Shown here one piece after another: positions 17,480 through 26,730 of a stretch of DNA of 64,000 bases. Both the position numbers and the translations under genes were made by a program. This stretch comes from JBCFBK01 sp038562555 (lineage in GTDB: Bacteria > Bacteroidota > Bacteroidia > Bacteroidales > Prolixibacteraceae), in assembly GCA_038562555.1 (NCBI GenBank), contig JBCFBK010000013.1:47841-111840 (forward strand), in the 5' to 3' direction. The number at the start of each line of letters is the position of its first letter. Position 1 is the stretch's first letter. Under the pieces are notes generated by a model that did not search any database, had not been told where the DNA came from, and was given only the letters and a program-made list of their open reading frames with translations.

Positions 17480-17487
17480 CAAATGTA
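17480..17487 (-). promoter_or_regulatory. Possible -7 box for tRNA-Gly
   Basis: TACATTTG on the minus strand matches TAnnTTTG exactly. No TTG is found at the expected -33 spacing, so the call is tentative. The 233-bp stretch between tRNA-Gly and the aldo-keto reductase otherwise holds no gene that I can see. Confidence 0.35.
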
Positions 17488-17635
17488 AAAATTATTATCA
17501 AACCTTCGGCGTAGCAAGCTAAAAAAATGACTGACGACCGTTAACAATTGTTTAGGATAATTTTTTGTTTAGCGACTTTATGTTCTCTATATTTATTCCC
17601 ACAACTTGAAAATCAAAAAACTAAAAATCTGAACC

Positions 17636-18811
17636 ATGAATAAGCCCAACCTGAACCGAAGAAGATTTTTACAGCTTGGCGTTGCTGCTACTGCCGGTAT
17701 TGCCGCTTCAACAACTACGGTCGCCTCACCCGCACCTGCCGGCGCCCACGATCAAAGCAAAACCATTTACCGGACGCTTGGGAAAACCGGCATCAACGTA
17801 CCTATTGTAAGTATGGGCGTGATGAGGGCTGACAATCCGAATATTCTGAATGCTGCCTATAAACTCGGCATCACTTTCTTTGATACGGCTCATGGTTATC
17901 AGGACGGCCGCAACGAAGAAATGGTGGGCAATTTCTTCAAAGACAAACCGCGCGATTCCTTTATCGTGGCAACCAAAATACATCCTCCAAAAGAAGCTAC
18001 CTCCGAAAAATTCAAAGAAATGCTGGAGATCAGCTTAAAGCGGTTGCAGATGGATTATGTCGATATTCTCTATGTGCATGCGATCGACGATCTTGATTAC
18101 CTCCACAATGAGGAAATCATGCAGCTCATGAAAACAGCAAAGGAAGAAGGGAAAACAAAACATATCGGTTTTTCCACGCACCGCAATATGGCTCAGCTCA
18201 TCGATGCTGCCGCGGAAAAGGGGTTTTATGAAGTGATCCTTACCACCTACAACTTCCGGCTGGCGAACGACGAAGCGATGACCAACGCCCTAAAAAAGGC
18301 TTACGATGCAGGAATCGGGCTGGTCGGCATGAAGAACATGGCCGGTCGCTGGCTGGATGAAGCCAAAACAAAGGCAGTAGACTGTAAAGCGGCACTGAAA
18401 TGGGCGTTGTCCGGCCCCTACATCCATACCTGCATACCCGGGATCGTTTCGTATGAGATGCTGATAGATAACTGGTCGGTTGCCGCCGATGTTTCCATGA
18501 CCCCCGCCGACAATCAGGCGCTGGAACTCGCCATGGCCGAAACGGGTATGTTCTGCACCGGATGCAGCACCTGCGACGGACAATGCAAACGTAATCTGCC
18601 GGTGGCTGACCTGATGCGTTCATACATGTACAACTATGCTTATGCTTATCCGGCAAAAGCCTGGCAAACCGTGGTCGACGCAGGAGTGGCCGACGACCCG
18701 TGCGCCGACTGTGACGAATGTACCGTAAACTGCAAGGCAGGCTTTCATGTTCGCCCTAAAATTACCAATATCGCGCGTATCCAAACCATTCCACGCGAGT
18801 TCCTGGTCTGA
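17636..18811 (+). CDS. Exported aldo-keto reductase with C-terminal Fe-S cluster motifs
   Basis: 391 residues. The N-terminus has a Tat-type signal (NRRRFLQLGVAATAGIAAS), implying export of a folded, cofactor-loaded protein. The aldo-keto reductase barrel follows: YRTLGKTGINVPIVSMG, FFDTAHGYQDGRNEEMVG (Asp and Tyr of the catalytic set, about 82 and 87), ATKI (Lys about 113), LYVHAIDD (His about 145). At the C-terminus are two cysteine groups, CTGCSTCDGQC (about 305-315) and CADCDECTVNC (about 354-364), enough for Fe-S clusters. Such ferredoxin-tailed reductases are known in anaerobes, but substrates are unknown. It probably forms an operon with the next gene (18 bp gap). Confidence 0.88.
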   Translation: MNKPNLNRRRFLQLGVAATAGIAASTTTVASPAPAGAHDQSKTIYRTLGKTGINVPIVSMGVMRADNPNILNAAYKLGITFFDTAHGYQDGRNEEMVGNFFKDKPRDSFIVATKIHPPKEATSEKFKEMLEISLKRLQMDYVDILYVHAIDDLDYLHNEEIMQLMKTAKEEGKTKHIGFSTHRNMAQLIDAAAEKGFYEVILTTYNFRLANDEAMTNALKKAYDAGIGLVGMKNMAGRWLDEAKTKAVDCKAALKWALSGPYIHTCIPGIVSYEMLIDNWSVAADVSMTPADNQALELAMAETGMFCTGCSTCDGQCKRNLPVADLMRSYMYNYAYAYPAKAWQTVVDAGVADDPCADCDECTVNCKAGFHVRPKITNIARIQTIPREFLV

Positions 18812-18829
18812 CCTTAAATTCCTGCCATA

Positions 18830-19672
18830 ATGAAATCGCTCTTAATTTCCGTATTCATTTTCATTTCCGCCTCCGTTGGTGCTGCATCGTTCACTCCTCC
18901 TGAAATCCCCGGTTGGAATCAGGAAGGAGAGCTTGAAATCTTTTCGGGTGATAACCTGTACAACCATATTAACGGCGCTTCCGAATTTTATTTCAGTTAT
19001 AACTTCAGGCAGCTTTGGGTGGTCCGTTACATAAAGGGCGATGCCGAAATCGCGCTGGAAGTCTACGATCATGGCGATCCGGTCCATGCCTATGGCATTT
19101 ACAGCATGGAAAGGCCCGGCAGTGCTAAGGCAAGCGCCATCGGCGCCCAGGGATATTTCGGAGACGATATCCTGAACTTTGTGGCCGGACAATACTATGT
19201 AAAAATGTTCGCCTTTCGTGAACCTGGCGCGGGCAGCGGCGTCCTGCTGGCAACGGCGAAGAAACTTTCAGTGACTCTGGAAAAAAATCCGCAGTTGCCT
19301 GCCATTGTAGATGCGGTCCCGGCGGAAAATCTGGTTCCGAATTCGATCCAGTATATCTCAAACACCTTTATGGGACTTGAATTACTGGGGAGCGCTTTTC
19401 GCGCATCATACGAGACGGCCGGCGGAAAACTGATGCTCTTCGTGTTGGAACGAAAATCAGCCGATGAAGTCGCTCTGCTGCTCAAAAAATATCATGAATT
19501 TGCAAAAAGTAATCCCGGTGAATTAAAGGAAGGCGCCTATCGCCTCGAAGATCCTTTTAACGGGACGATCCATCTCAACTGGAAAGGGAACTACCTGATC
19601 GGTTTTTCCGGTGACGACCTGCCTGCAGAGCGCGAAAAACTGCTTCACGCAATTGCTGGCAAGCTTAATTAA
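18830..19672 (+). CDS. Exported hypothetical protein (DUF6599-like)
   Basis: 280 residues with a cleavable signal peptide (about 1-19, ending VGAAS). A conserved-looking stretch DNLYNHINGASEFYFSYNF (about 42-60) and repeated YG-IYSMERPG-type strands match what I recall as DUF6599; this name is unchecked. No catalytic motif is visible. It starts 18 bp after the exported reductase stop, so the two are probably co-transcribed and both periplasmic. A shared role is inferred from that. Confidence 0.7.
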   Translation: MKSLLISVFIFISASVGAASFTPPEIPGWNQEGELEIFSGDNLYNHINGASEFYFSYNFRQLWVVRYIKGDAEIALEVYDHGDPVHAYGIYSMERPGSAKASAIGAQGYFGDDILNFVAGQYYVKMFAFREPGAGSGVLLATAKKLSVTLEKNPQLPAIVDAVPAENLVPNSIQYISNTFMGLELLGSAFRASYETAGGKLMLFVLERKSADEVALLLKKYHEFAKSNPGELKEGAYRLEDPFNGTIHLNWKGNYLIGFSGDDLPAEREKLLHAIAGKLN

Positions 19673-19736
19673 GACCTGAGACAGGAAGATATCAGACAAG
19701 ACGATCATGGAAGGTCTCATGACTTATGACTCAGTA

Positions 19737-20660
19737 CTAACTGATAAACCTCAGATTCCGTTTCAGTCCGGCAAATTTCGTCCGCTTTACGGCCGATTTG
19801 CGGAAAAGTTCATCAAACAGCGGCTGATCCATCTCCATCCATTCCCGGAGCGATAACTGCATCAGCCGCGGATGAGGTTCAAATGCCGCCTCGTTGTGGG
19901 GTTCCGATTTGAGGTTCCACGGACAAACATCCTGACAGATATCGCAGCCAAACACCCGATTTTCGAATTTCCCCTTCAGCTTTTCATCCAGATCTCCCTT
20001 CAATTCAATGGTTTGATATGAAATGCATTTGCGGGCATCGACCCGGTATGGCGCAACAATAGCCTGCGTGGGACAGGCATCCAGACACCGGGTGCAGGTA
20101 CCGCAGCGATCGGCCACGACTTTTCGGTCGGGTTCCAGTTCCAGATCAAGAATAAGTTCGCCGATAAAAAAGAAACTGCCATGTTCAACCGAAATCAGGT
20201 TGGTGTTTTTCCCGATCCAGCCCAATCCGGCGTGGTGGGCCCATGCTTTATCGAGCACAGGAGCCGAATCGGTGAAAGCACGTCCGTTGCAGGGTGCTAT
20301 GTTCTCCTGAATATACTGCAGCAGCGCCTGAAGTTTTTCCTTCAGGACGAAGTGATAATCCGTACCGTAAGCGTATTTTGAAAGAACGGGAGCCTGCGGA
20401 TCAGACTGGTTTTGGGAAGGATAATAATTGAGTAATAAAGAAACAACCGAGCGGGCGCCTTCGAACAGTAAACGGGGATCGAGCCGTTTCTCCCTGTTAC
20501 GGCTCATATATTCCATTTCACCATGCATGCCTTGCTCCAGCCAGCTTTCCAGCCGGCTTTCCTCTTCGGCCAGAAAGTCCGCCCTTGAGAAGCCACAGGC
20601 CTGGAATCCCAAATCTTTTGCCTTTTGACGTATTAATTTGGTTTGGTTCCTGATTTTCAC
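19737..20660 (-). CDS. queG: Epoxyqueuosine reductase
   Basis: Reduces epoxyqueuosine to queuosine in the wobble base of GUN tRNAs, using cobalamin and two [4Fe-4S] clusters. Visible: LGFQACGFSRADF at the N-terminus, YAYGTDYH, TDSAPVLDKAWAHHAGLGWIG (active-site Asp region), cluster motifs CGTCTRCLDACPTQAI and CDICQDVCPWN. I chose GTG 20660: an ATG at 20717 is in frame but would overlap sufT by 35 bp and adds 19 residues unlike the family. About 307 residues, short because the C-terminal HEAT repeats of long homologues are absent. It follows sufE-sufT, which fits its need for Fe-S clusters. Confidence 0.92.
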   Translation of the reverse strand: MKIRNQTKLIRQKAKDLGFQACGFSRADFLAEEESRLESWLEQGMHGEMEYMSRNREKRLDPRLLFEGARSVVSLLLNYYPSQNQSDPQAPVLSKYAYGTDYHFVLKEKLQALLQYIQENIAPCNGRAFTDSAPVLDKAWAHHAGLGWIGKNTNLISVEHGSFFFIGELILDLELEPDRKVVADRCGTCTRCLDACPTQAIVAPYRVDARKCISYQTIELKGDLDEKLKGKFENRVFGCDICQDVCPWNLKSEPHNEAAFEPHPRLMQLSLREWMEMDQPLFDELFRKSAVKRTKFAGLKRNLRFIS

Positions 20661-20682
20661 GTATTTAATTAAAGGACCGGTG

Positions 20683-20988
20683 TCAGAAAAATCCCAATTC
20701 CAGACGGGCTTCTTCACTCATCATCGACTTGTCCCACGGTGGCTCAAAAGTAAGCTCGACTTCAGCGTCATCCACCCCCTCCACAGCCAGTGCGGCCTGT
20801 TTGGTATCATCAACCAGCATGTCGGCGACGGGACAGCCCGGAGCAGTCAGCGTCATGACAATGCTTACCTTGTTATTTTCATCCACATCAACATTGTAGA
20901 TCAGCCCTAAATCGTATATATTAACCGGAATTTCCGGGTCATAAACTTCTTTCAGGTTCTCTATAATTTTATCTATTCTTTCATCCAT
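20683..20988 (-). CDS. sufT: Fe-S assembly protein of the DUF59/MIP18 family
   Basis: 101 residues, nearly the whole DUF59 domain: DPEIPVNIYDLGLIY (about 17-31) and MTLTAPGCPVADML with the family cysteine (about 52). SufT proteins help cluster maturation under high Fe-S demand. Its start overlaps the sufE end by 16 bp, so the two are translationally coupled, and queG follows. It is separate from sufBCDS, which lies 3 kb away on the same strand. Confidence 0.9.
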   Translation of the reverse strand: MDERIDKIIENLKEVYDPEIPVNIYDLGLIYNVDVDENNKVSIVMTLTAPGCPVADMLVDDTKQAALAVEGVDDAEVELTFEPPWDKSMMSEEARLELGFF

Positions 20989-21422
20989 ACATCTCTCTCC
21001 TGGTTTGCCATCCTGTTATAAGCAACAGCATATAATTTAATTTGTTTGATCATGGCTACCAATCCGTTAGAACGTGTAGGCGATAAATGCTGCTTCAATC
21101 CGAGATCATCAACGAAATGCAGATCAGTTTCCATGATCTCCCTTGGGGTATGCCCCGAAGCCACCCGCAGCAAAAGCGCCACCAGGCCCTTTACAATCAC
21201 CGCGTCACTCTCACCCTGAAAATAAATTTTCCCGTCCTTCAGCTCGGGGACGAGCCAAACCCGCGACTGGCATCCTTTAATGAGATGCTGATCGTTTTTC
21301 AGTTTCGGATCCAGCTCTTCCAACTGATTCCCCAACTCGATCAGATAGCTGTATTTGTCCATCCAGTCCTCATAAACGGAAAACTCTTCAATAATATCCT
21401 GTTGTATCGCTTCGATCGTCAT
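20973..21422 (-). CDS. sufE: Sulfur acceptor protein SufE
   Basis: 149 residues. SufE takes persulfide sulfur from the cysteine desulfurase SufS and passes it to SufB. The motif LIKGCQSRVWL (about 47-57) holds the acceptor Cys; YLIELGNQL and ASGHTPREI are further family blocks. First gene of a sufE-sufT-queG run on the minus strand. The 226 bp between it and rubrerythrin (opposite strand) must hold both promoters; I see no convincing boxes. Confidence 0.94.
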   Translation of the reverse strand: MTIEAIQQDIIEEFSVYEDWMDKYSYLIELGNQLEELDPKLKNDQHLIKGCQSRVWLVPELKDGKIYFQGESDAVIVKGLVALLLRVASGHTPREIMETDLHFVDDLGLKQHLSPTRSNGLVAMIKQIKLYAVAYNRMANQERDVWMKE

Positions 21423-21648
21423 TTCGGATCATTTTAACTGCAAAGTTGCAATTTTTTTTACGAACCACATAATCAGACCTAATGATCTTATTTAGACCTT
21501 CCGATATTTTGAACAATTCTAAATACAACCCGCGCCATTTCCGACGATCAACAAATGATTAATTTTAAGGCGTAAGTAACGGTAGCCTTTAATCAAAAAA
21601 CATTCATATAGAAAAAATAAAAAGTAATAACCTTTAATTCATAGAAAG

Positions 21649-22224
21649 ATGATATCGATAAAAGGAACAAAAACCGAGCAGAACCTGCTAAAAGCTTTTG
21701 CCGGTGAGTCACAGGCAAAGAACCGGTACGAGTTTTTTGCCAAAAAGGCGCGCGAAGAGGGGCTGGAGCAAATTGCCGCACTCTTTGAGGAGACTGCCGT
21801 GAACGAACAGGCGCACGCCGGCCGCTTTTTCAACTTTCTGGAAGGAGGTCCGGTTGAAATCACGGCGACCTATCCTGCCGGAATGGTCGGAACTACACTG
21901 GAAAACCTGAAGGCAGCCGCCGATGGTGAAAATGAAGAATGGTCGGAACTTTATCCCGAATTTGCCCGCGTGGCGGAAGAAGAAGGTTTCAAAAACGTCG
22001 CCGTAATCTTTAAAACCATCGCAAAAATCGAGAAACATCACGAAGGACGTTACCGACAGTTGCATAAAAACCTGGAAGAAGGAAAAGTCTTTGAACGTGA
22101 AGGGAAAGTGGTATGGAAGTGCCGCGTTTGCGGTCTGCTGCACGAGTCTCAGCGTCCTCCGAAAAAATGCCCGGCCTGCGATGCCGAACAAGCTTACTTC
22201 GAAATAAATGCGGAAAATTATTAG
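21649..22224 (+). CDS. rbr: Rubrerythrin
   Basis: 191 residues. Peroxide-reducing non-haem diiron protein typical of anaerobes. The ferritin-like domain carries the diiron ligands in FAGESQAKNRYE, EETAVNEQAHAG, FARVAEEEGF and KIEKHHEGRY; the C-terminal rubredoxin-like domain has CRVCG (about 159-163) and CPACD (about 174-178) for a single iron. Length and order are standard. It stands alone, ending at a terminator shared with the convergent phosphatase. Confidence 0.96.
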   Translation: MISIKGTKTEQNLLKAFAGESQAKNRYEFFAKKAREEGLEQIAALFEETAVNEQAHAGRFFNFLEGGPVEITATYPAGMVGTTLENLKAAADGENEEWSELYPEFARVAEEEGFKNVAVIFKTIAKIEKHHEGRYRQLHKNLEEGKVFEREGKVVWKCRVCGLLHESQRPPKKCPACDAEQAYFEINAENY

Positions 22225-22227
22225 TAA

Positions 22228-22258
22228 AAAAAAGAGGCCGGGAAAGGCCTCTTTTTTT
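22228..22258. terminator. Bidirectional terminator between rbr and the phosphatase
   Basis: AGAGGCC (22233-22239) pairs with GGCCTCT (22246-22252) around GGGAAA, with A7 before and T7 after, serving both converging genes. Confidence 0.9.
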
Positions 22259-23621
22259 ACTGCTCCTCAAATTTCTCTTCATATTTTCTCAGTTCTTCTT
22301 CCGTATAACGGTCTTTTGCACTCTCCGGAATGTCCGTCCGCTGTTTTATGCTTTTGACCTTTTCCCCTTCACTAACCCGGTTTTCCCCTTTTCCGTTTTT
22401 CACAATCCTGAACTCATCATATAAGTGGCCGGCGGCCGTGAACGACTGGTAATGCAGCGATTCACCGCTCACCGAAATATGCTGGTAAAGCTGTGTGAGC
22501 GATGCCATCCGGTCGCTCCAAAACGTCGTACTTAAACTGTATGCTTTGGGCCCGGCCACCGAAACAACATACATGGGTTTGTTTTTCGCACCATCGCCGG
22601 CTTCTGCCAGGTTTTGTCCGCGGCAGTAAGTGTGATCATGGCCCTGCAGTACCAAATCGACTCCATATTTTTCCAGTACCGGTTTAACGGCGTTGCGGTA
22701 ATCCTCGCTGTCGCGCCCCTGCGAACACGAATAGACCGGATAATGGGTGAATACAATTGTCCAACGGTTCGGATTGTCGCCAAGGGTTTTCTCCAGCCAT
22801 GCCAGGATCAGTTTGCCGTCGTCCGGATTATTTCCCATGGCAGGCGAATCGACCGAGATAAACCTCACCCCCTGATAATCCAGGTAATAAACCCGGCTGT
22901 TAAATTTCGGGTCAGGGCCATTTTCAGGCATGGTAAAAACCTGTTGCCAGTGTTTTGAAAAAGTCCTGGGACCATCGTCTGTTTTGTCGTACTCATGATT
23001 CCCGGGTGTTGGCAGGCTCGGCTTCATCCCAAACATCCAGCCGCCGGCATAGAAAAATTCCCTCCAGTAGTCCTCCCGGCTCCGGCTCACCAGGTCGCCT
23101 GCAAACAGCATAAAATCAGCGTTCGAAAAATGTGTATAGGCTTCACGTAATACTCTCGAACCATCTGATTTGATGTTGTCCTGCACATCGCCAAAATACA
23201 GGAATGTGAAAGGCGCGGGCCTGTCGGACGAGGTCTCAAAATGAAACCACTCGCTCCAGTGGCTCCCGTCTCCTACCCGGTAGGCGTATTTCGTGTCAGG
23301 CTTCAGGTTTTCGAAAACAACCTTATGTCCCATGCCCGACTCACTGCCACTCTCCCAGGCAGCGTTGGTGCCGGTGACCTGCCTGACCTGTTCTTCTGGT
23401 TTCGGCGAAGGAAATGCCTCAACAATTTCTCCGACGCTGGCCGTATTCTCAAAAACGGTCCGCCAGGATACGGCCCTGCTCGTAGCAGGATCACCCGGGA
23501 TCGTGAGCATGATCCGGTCGGGGTAAACCGTGGGTTCAAAATTGGAAAATTCTTTAATATGCTGGGCATTTAACGACATACACCCGGCAGCAATCACAAA
23601 AAAGATAATCAGATACCGCAT
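22257..23621 (-). CDS. Exported purple acid phosphatase-like metallophosphoesterase
   Basis: 454 residues with a signal peptide (about 1-19, ending LNAQ). The N-terminal fibronectin-like purple acid phosphatase domain (about 30-120, PDRIMLTIPGDPATSRAVSW) is followed by the dinuclear metal centre: YFGDVQDN, AGDLVSR, PGNHEYD, FTHYPVYS, GHDHTYCRG. The Tyr ligand of true purple enzymes is not certain by eye. It likely hydrolyses phosphate esters in the periplasm. The last 40 residues are charged (KDRYTEEELRKYEEKFEEQ). Its stop lies in the flank of the shared terminator. Confidence 0.9.
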   Translation of the reverse strand: MRYLIIFFVIAAGCMSLNAQHIKEFSNFEPTVYPDRIMLTIPGDPATSRAVSWRTVFENTASVGEIVEAFPSPKPEEQVRQVTGTNAAWESGSESGMGHKVVFENLKPDTKYAYRVGDGSHWSEWFHFETSSDRPAPFTFLYFGDVQDNIKSDGSRVLREAYTHFSNADFMLFAGDLVSRSREDYWREFFYAGGWMFGMKPSLPTPGNHEYDKTDDGPRTFSKHWQQVFTMPENGPDPKFNSRVYYLDYQGVRFISVDSPAMGNNPDDGKLILAWLEKTLGDNPNRWTIVFTHYPVYSCSQGRDSEDYRNAVKPVLEKYGVDLVLQGHDHTYCRGQNLAEAGDGAKNKPMYVVSVAGPKAYSLSTTFWSDRMASLTQLYQHISVSGESLHYQSFTAAGHLYDEFRIVKNGKGENRVSEGEKVKSIKQRTDIPESAKDRYTEEELRKYEEKFEEQ

Positions 23622-23787
23622 AGCTTTACATTTAATTTTAGTGCTCCTTTCATCAGCAAACTGCGGTTAATGAACCGCTTCCTAAATATACGGAATAATT
23701 GCGTGACCGGACAAAAACAAAATCGTCTGGCAAGTTGGAATTGGCATACAAATTGTTTTATATTTATATATATATCTTTGTTTACAT

Positions 23788-24003
23788 GTGAAGGAATTTC
23801 TTTTAAAACATAAATGGAAGGTGGCCGGAATTGCCATCGGCGCGATCGGCGGATACCTTTACTGGTATTACATTGGCTGTACATCGGGAACCTGTCCCAT
23901 CCAGGCCAACTGGCATACCAGCTCGTTGTACGGCGCGGTCATGGGTTATCTGGTAAGTGACCTGAAGAAAAAAGTCCCTCATAAAAAGGGAGAAGCGAAT
24001 TAA
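23788..24003 (+). CDS. Small membrane protein (DUF6132-like)
   Basis: 71 residues from GTG 23788. One hydrophobic helix (about 11-29) with GGYLYWYYIGCTSGTCPI: two cysteines five apart just past the helix, then a second weaker hydrophobic stretch and a basic tail. I recall this as the DUF6132 family common in Bacteroidota; the function is unknown. The paired cysteines could bind metal or form a disulfide. Lone gene between the phosphatase and sufS. Confidence 0.75.
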   Translation: MKEFLLKHKWKVAGIAIGAIGGYLYWYYIGCTSGTCPIQANWHTSSLYGAVMGYLVSDLKKKVPHKKGEAN

Positions 24004-24058
24004 ACAGGAGACGTGAATGAATTTTTTTGTGTCCTGGTGTCTTCGTGTTTAATGATAC

Positions 24059-25279
24059 TTATTTAAACAGTGCTAAAACTTTGATCAGAGCTTCAATAAA
24101 CCGGTCAACCTCGTCAAGGGTATTATATACCCCGAATGAGATCCGCATGGTTGCGCTGACCTGATAGTGGTCCATGACCGGATCGGCACACAGGCGTCCG
24201 GAACGCGCTGCCACACCCATCTTGTCGAGCATGATTCCCAGATCGTAGGGATGGACGCCTTCAACGTTAAAGGTGATCACCCCTGATTTTTCCTTTTGGG
24301 TGCCGTAAATGGTCATGCCGGGTATTTCCGTCATTTTCGTTGTGCAGTATTCCAGCAATTGATTTTCCCAGGCCGCGACTTCGCTCATGCCCAGGCTGCG
24401 CAGGTAGCGAATGGCCTCGCCAAATGCGATCACCCCGACAATATTCGGTGTGCCTGCTTCAAATTTATAGGGGCTGACGTTGTAAGTTGTCTTTTTGAGT
24501 GTGACCTCGGAGATCATCTCTCCTCCTCCCTGGTAGGGAGGCATCTGATCAAGCAATTCCTTTTTACCATAGAGTACGCCCACGCCATTGGGTCCGTACA
24601 TCTTATGGGCCGAAAAAACATAAAAATCGGCATCCAGATCCTGCATGTCGACCGGCAGGTGTTTCACGGCCTGAGCGCCGTCGACCAGCACGCGGATACC
24701 ATGCCGATGCGCTTCTGCAACAAGTTCTTTTACCGGATTGACCGTGCCCAGGGTATTGGAAACATGAGCTACCGCAATCAGTTTGGTTTTTGGACTGATC
24801 AGTTCCCCGAGTTTTTCTGTTTGCAGCCTTCCTTCGTCTGTAAAGGGAAGTACTTTAATCAGGGCTCCCCTCCGCTCAGCCATCATTTGCCAGGGAACAA
24901 TATTGGCATGATGCTCCATTTCGGAAATGATGATCTCATCACCAGCCGTAATAAACGCTTCGCCGAACGAAAAAGCGACCAGGTTAATGCTCTCGGTTGC
25001 CCCTTTGGTAAAAATGATCTCTTCGCGATGCGCAGCCTGTATAAACTCCCTGACCTCGTCGCGCACGGCTTCGAACTCGGCAGTGGCTTTATCGGCAAGA
25101 AAGTGCGCTCCCCTGTGTATATTTCCATAATACTCAAGGTGCAACTGCTCTTCCTTTCTCAGCACAGACAGCACCTTTTGTGATGAGGCTGCACTGTCGA
25201 AGTAGATGAGCGGTTTATTATAAACCTGTTGTTTCAGGATTGGAAAATCCTGACGTATCCGGGTGATGTCGAGCGTCAT
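24059..25279 (-). CDS. sufS: Cysteine desulfurase SufS
   Basis: 406 residues. PLP enzyme that removes sulfur from cysteine to form a persulfide. The lysine binding PLP is in FYVFSAHKMYGPNGVGVLYG (about 225), the substrate-binding histidine in ISEMEHHANIVPW, and the catalytic Cys in RSGRLCADPVM (about 364), in the short-loop form of group II (SufS) enzymes. Last gene of sufBCDS, 74 bp after sufD. It would hand sulfur to SufE encoded at 20973-21422. Confidence 0.96.
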   Translation of the reverse strand: MTLDITRIRQDFPILKQQVYNKPLIYFDSAASSQKVLSVLRKEEQLHLEYYGNIHRGAHFLADKATAEFEAVRDEVREFIQAAHREEIIFTKGATESINLVAFSFGEAFITAGDEIIISEMEHHANIVPWQMMAERRGALIKVLPFTDEGRLQTEKLGELISPKTKLIAVAHVSNTLGTVNPVKELVAEAHRHGIRVLVDGAQAVKHLPVDMQDLDADFYVFSAHKMYGPNGVGVLYGKKELLDQMPPYQGGGEMISEVTLKKTTYNVSPYKFEAGTPNIVGVIAFGEAIRYLRSLGMSEVAAWENQLLEYCTTKMTEIPGMTIYGTQKEKSGVITFNVEGVHPYDLGIMLDKMGVAARSGRLCADPVMDHYQVSATMRISFGVYNTLDEVDRFIEALIKVLALFK

Positions 25280-25353
25280 GATCTTTAAATTTTCAGGGGA
25301 AGATTTACGAATCCAGGGTTATTACGTCGCTTCCCCGCAATGATGCGAAATTA

Positions 25354-26730
25354 TTAATTTTTGTCGCACGAATGACAGCGCGCAAGCTCCCCGCGCAGCC
25401 GTTTATCAACAAGCTCGTCAATCCGGTTGCGTAAAGGTTCGATCCTGATCTCCTGGATTACTTCATGGGCAAACGCATTCATCAGCATCAGCCGGGCATC
25501 GTTTTCTCCGATTCCGCGGGCGCGAAGATAGAAAAGCGCATCCTCGTCGATTTGCCCTACCGTGGCGCCGTGACTGCATTTCACATCGTCGGCATCGATA
25601 ATGAGCTGAGGCTTTGTATTCATTTTCGCTTTATCGGTGAGCAGCACATTGTTGTTTCGCTGGAAGGCGTTAGTCTTTTGTGCGTCACGCGCCACATGGA
25701 TCCTGCCGGCAAAAGCGCCGACTGAGTCTTCATCGAGGACATTCTTATAAAGCTGATTGCTCATACAGTTCGGCTTGTTGTGCTCGACATTGGTGAAATT
25801 GTCGATATGCTGTTTCTTATCGGTGAATGACATGCCATACAGGTGAGCCTCGCTATGTTCACCATTAAGATTAATATTCAGGTTGTTGCGGATTAGTCCG
25901 CCGTGAAGCGTAGCCACGCAGGTCAGCATATTCGTATTTTCCTCCTGCCTGATAAAGGTAGAATTGATCGAGTTTGCCTGATTATTCTGGTTCTGGATCA
26001 CATAAAAATCGACGACGGAATCACGTGCTGCAAAAATCTCTGTCACGCTGTTCGACAATACATCGCAGGCATCCCAGGTATGGTCGCAAAAAATGATCTT
26101 CGCCTGACTGTGTTCACCGGCAATGATCAGGTTGCGCTGGGTGGAAAAAACCGGTTCCTTAGCGCTCAGCAGGTTAACAACCTGAATGGGCTTTTCCAGG
26201 ATTACATGGTCTGGAACGTGAAGGAAAAAACCATCCTGTGCAAATGCGGTATTGAGCGCCACCAATGGGTCGTTCGATAAGCCCGCCAGGCGGTTCAGCC
26301 AATTCTGAAGCAACTCGGGGTTTTCATTGGCAACTTGCCGGATACTCCCCACGGTCGTTCCGGCAGGGAGCCCCTGAAGCTTTTGATTTCTTTCATAATA
26401 CCAACCGTTCACCAACAAAACGGTATAGGTATCGAGCAGCGGTACATCACAGCGAAAGACCTCATTCAGGTCGATGCCCGGGTTCCTGTACTGAACCGAC
26501 GGGTGATACTCCCGGTCAAATACGCGTTCCAGGTTCGTATATTTATAACTCTCGTTTTTCAAACCCGGAATGCCGGCCTGTTCAAAGCGCCTGACCGCAA
26601 TTTCACGCATCCGGTTAAACAGGGGCGAAGAACCTTCGTCCAGCATTTTCCGGTTGGCATGGAAAAGCTCCACATATTTTTCGCTGACGGCCATCTTACT
26701 AGTTGTTGCAGGTTGGGTCATTTTAAACAA
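25354..26730 (-). CDS. sufD: Fe-S scaffold subunit SufD
   Basis: 458 residues. Partner of SufB in the SufBC2D scaffold. The C-terminal beta-helix and family block KMNTKPQLIIDADDVKCSHGATVGQID (read in two parts, about 370-396) are clear, followed by LFYLRARGI. Its start overlaps the sufC end by 8 bp. The N-terminal third is variable, as usual in the family. Confidence 0.95.
   Translation of the reverse strand: MFKMTQPATTSKMAVSEKYVELFHANRKMLDEGSSPLFNRMREIAVRRFEQAGIPGLKNESYKYTNLERVFDREYHPSVQYRNPGIDLNEVFRCDVPLLDTYTVLLVNGWYYERNQKLQGLPAGTTVGSIRQVANENPELLQNWLNRLAGLSNDPLVALNTAFAQDGFFLHVPDHVILEKPIQVVNLLSAKEPVFSTQRNLIIAGEHSQAKIIFCDHTWDACDVLSNSVTEIFAARDSVVDFYVIQNQNNQANSINSTFIRQEENTNMLTCVATLHGGLIRNNLNINLNGEHSEAHLYGMSFTDKKQHIDNFTNVEHNKPNCMSNQLYKNVLDEDSVGAFAGRIHVARDAQKTNAFQRNNNVLLTDKAKMNTKPQLIIDADDVKCSHGATVGQIDEDALFYLRARGIGENDARLMLMNAFAHEVIQEIRIEPLRNRIDELVDKRLRGELARCHSCDKN

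Noticed and set aside
19673..19736. GTCTCATGACTTATGACTCAG-like simple sequence after the exported unknown
   Set aside because: Degenerate intergenic filler between convergent genes; no repeat unit count worth calling a tandem repeat.
24004..24058. Short TGTGTCCTGGTGTCTTCGTGT stretch before sufS end
   Set aside because: Looks like common low-complexity intergenic text; no structure and no second copy found.
24296..25183. 295-codon plus-strand frame opposite sufS
   Set aside because: Antisense to a fully conserved sufS; no domain, no start signal.
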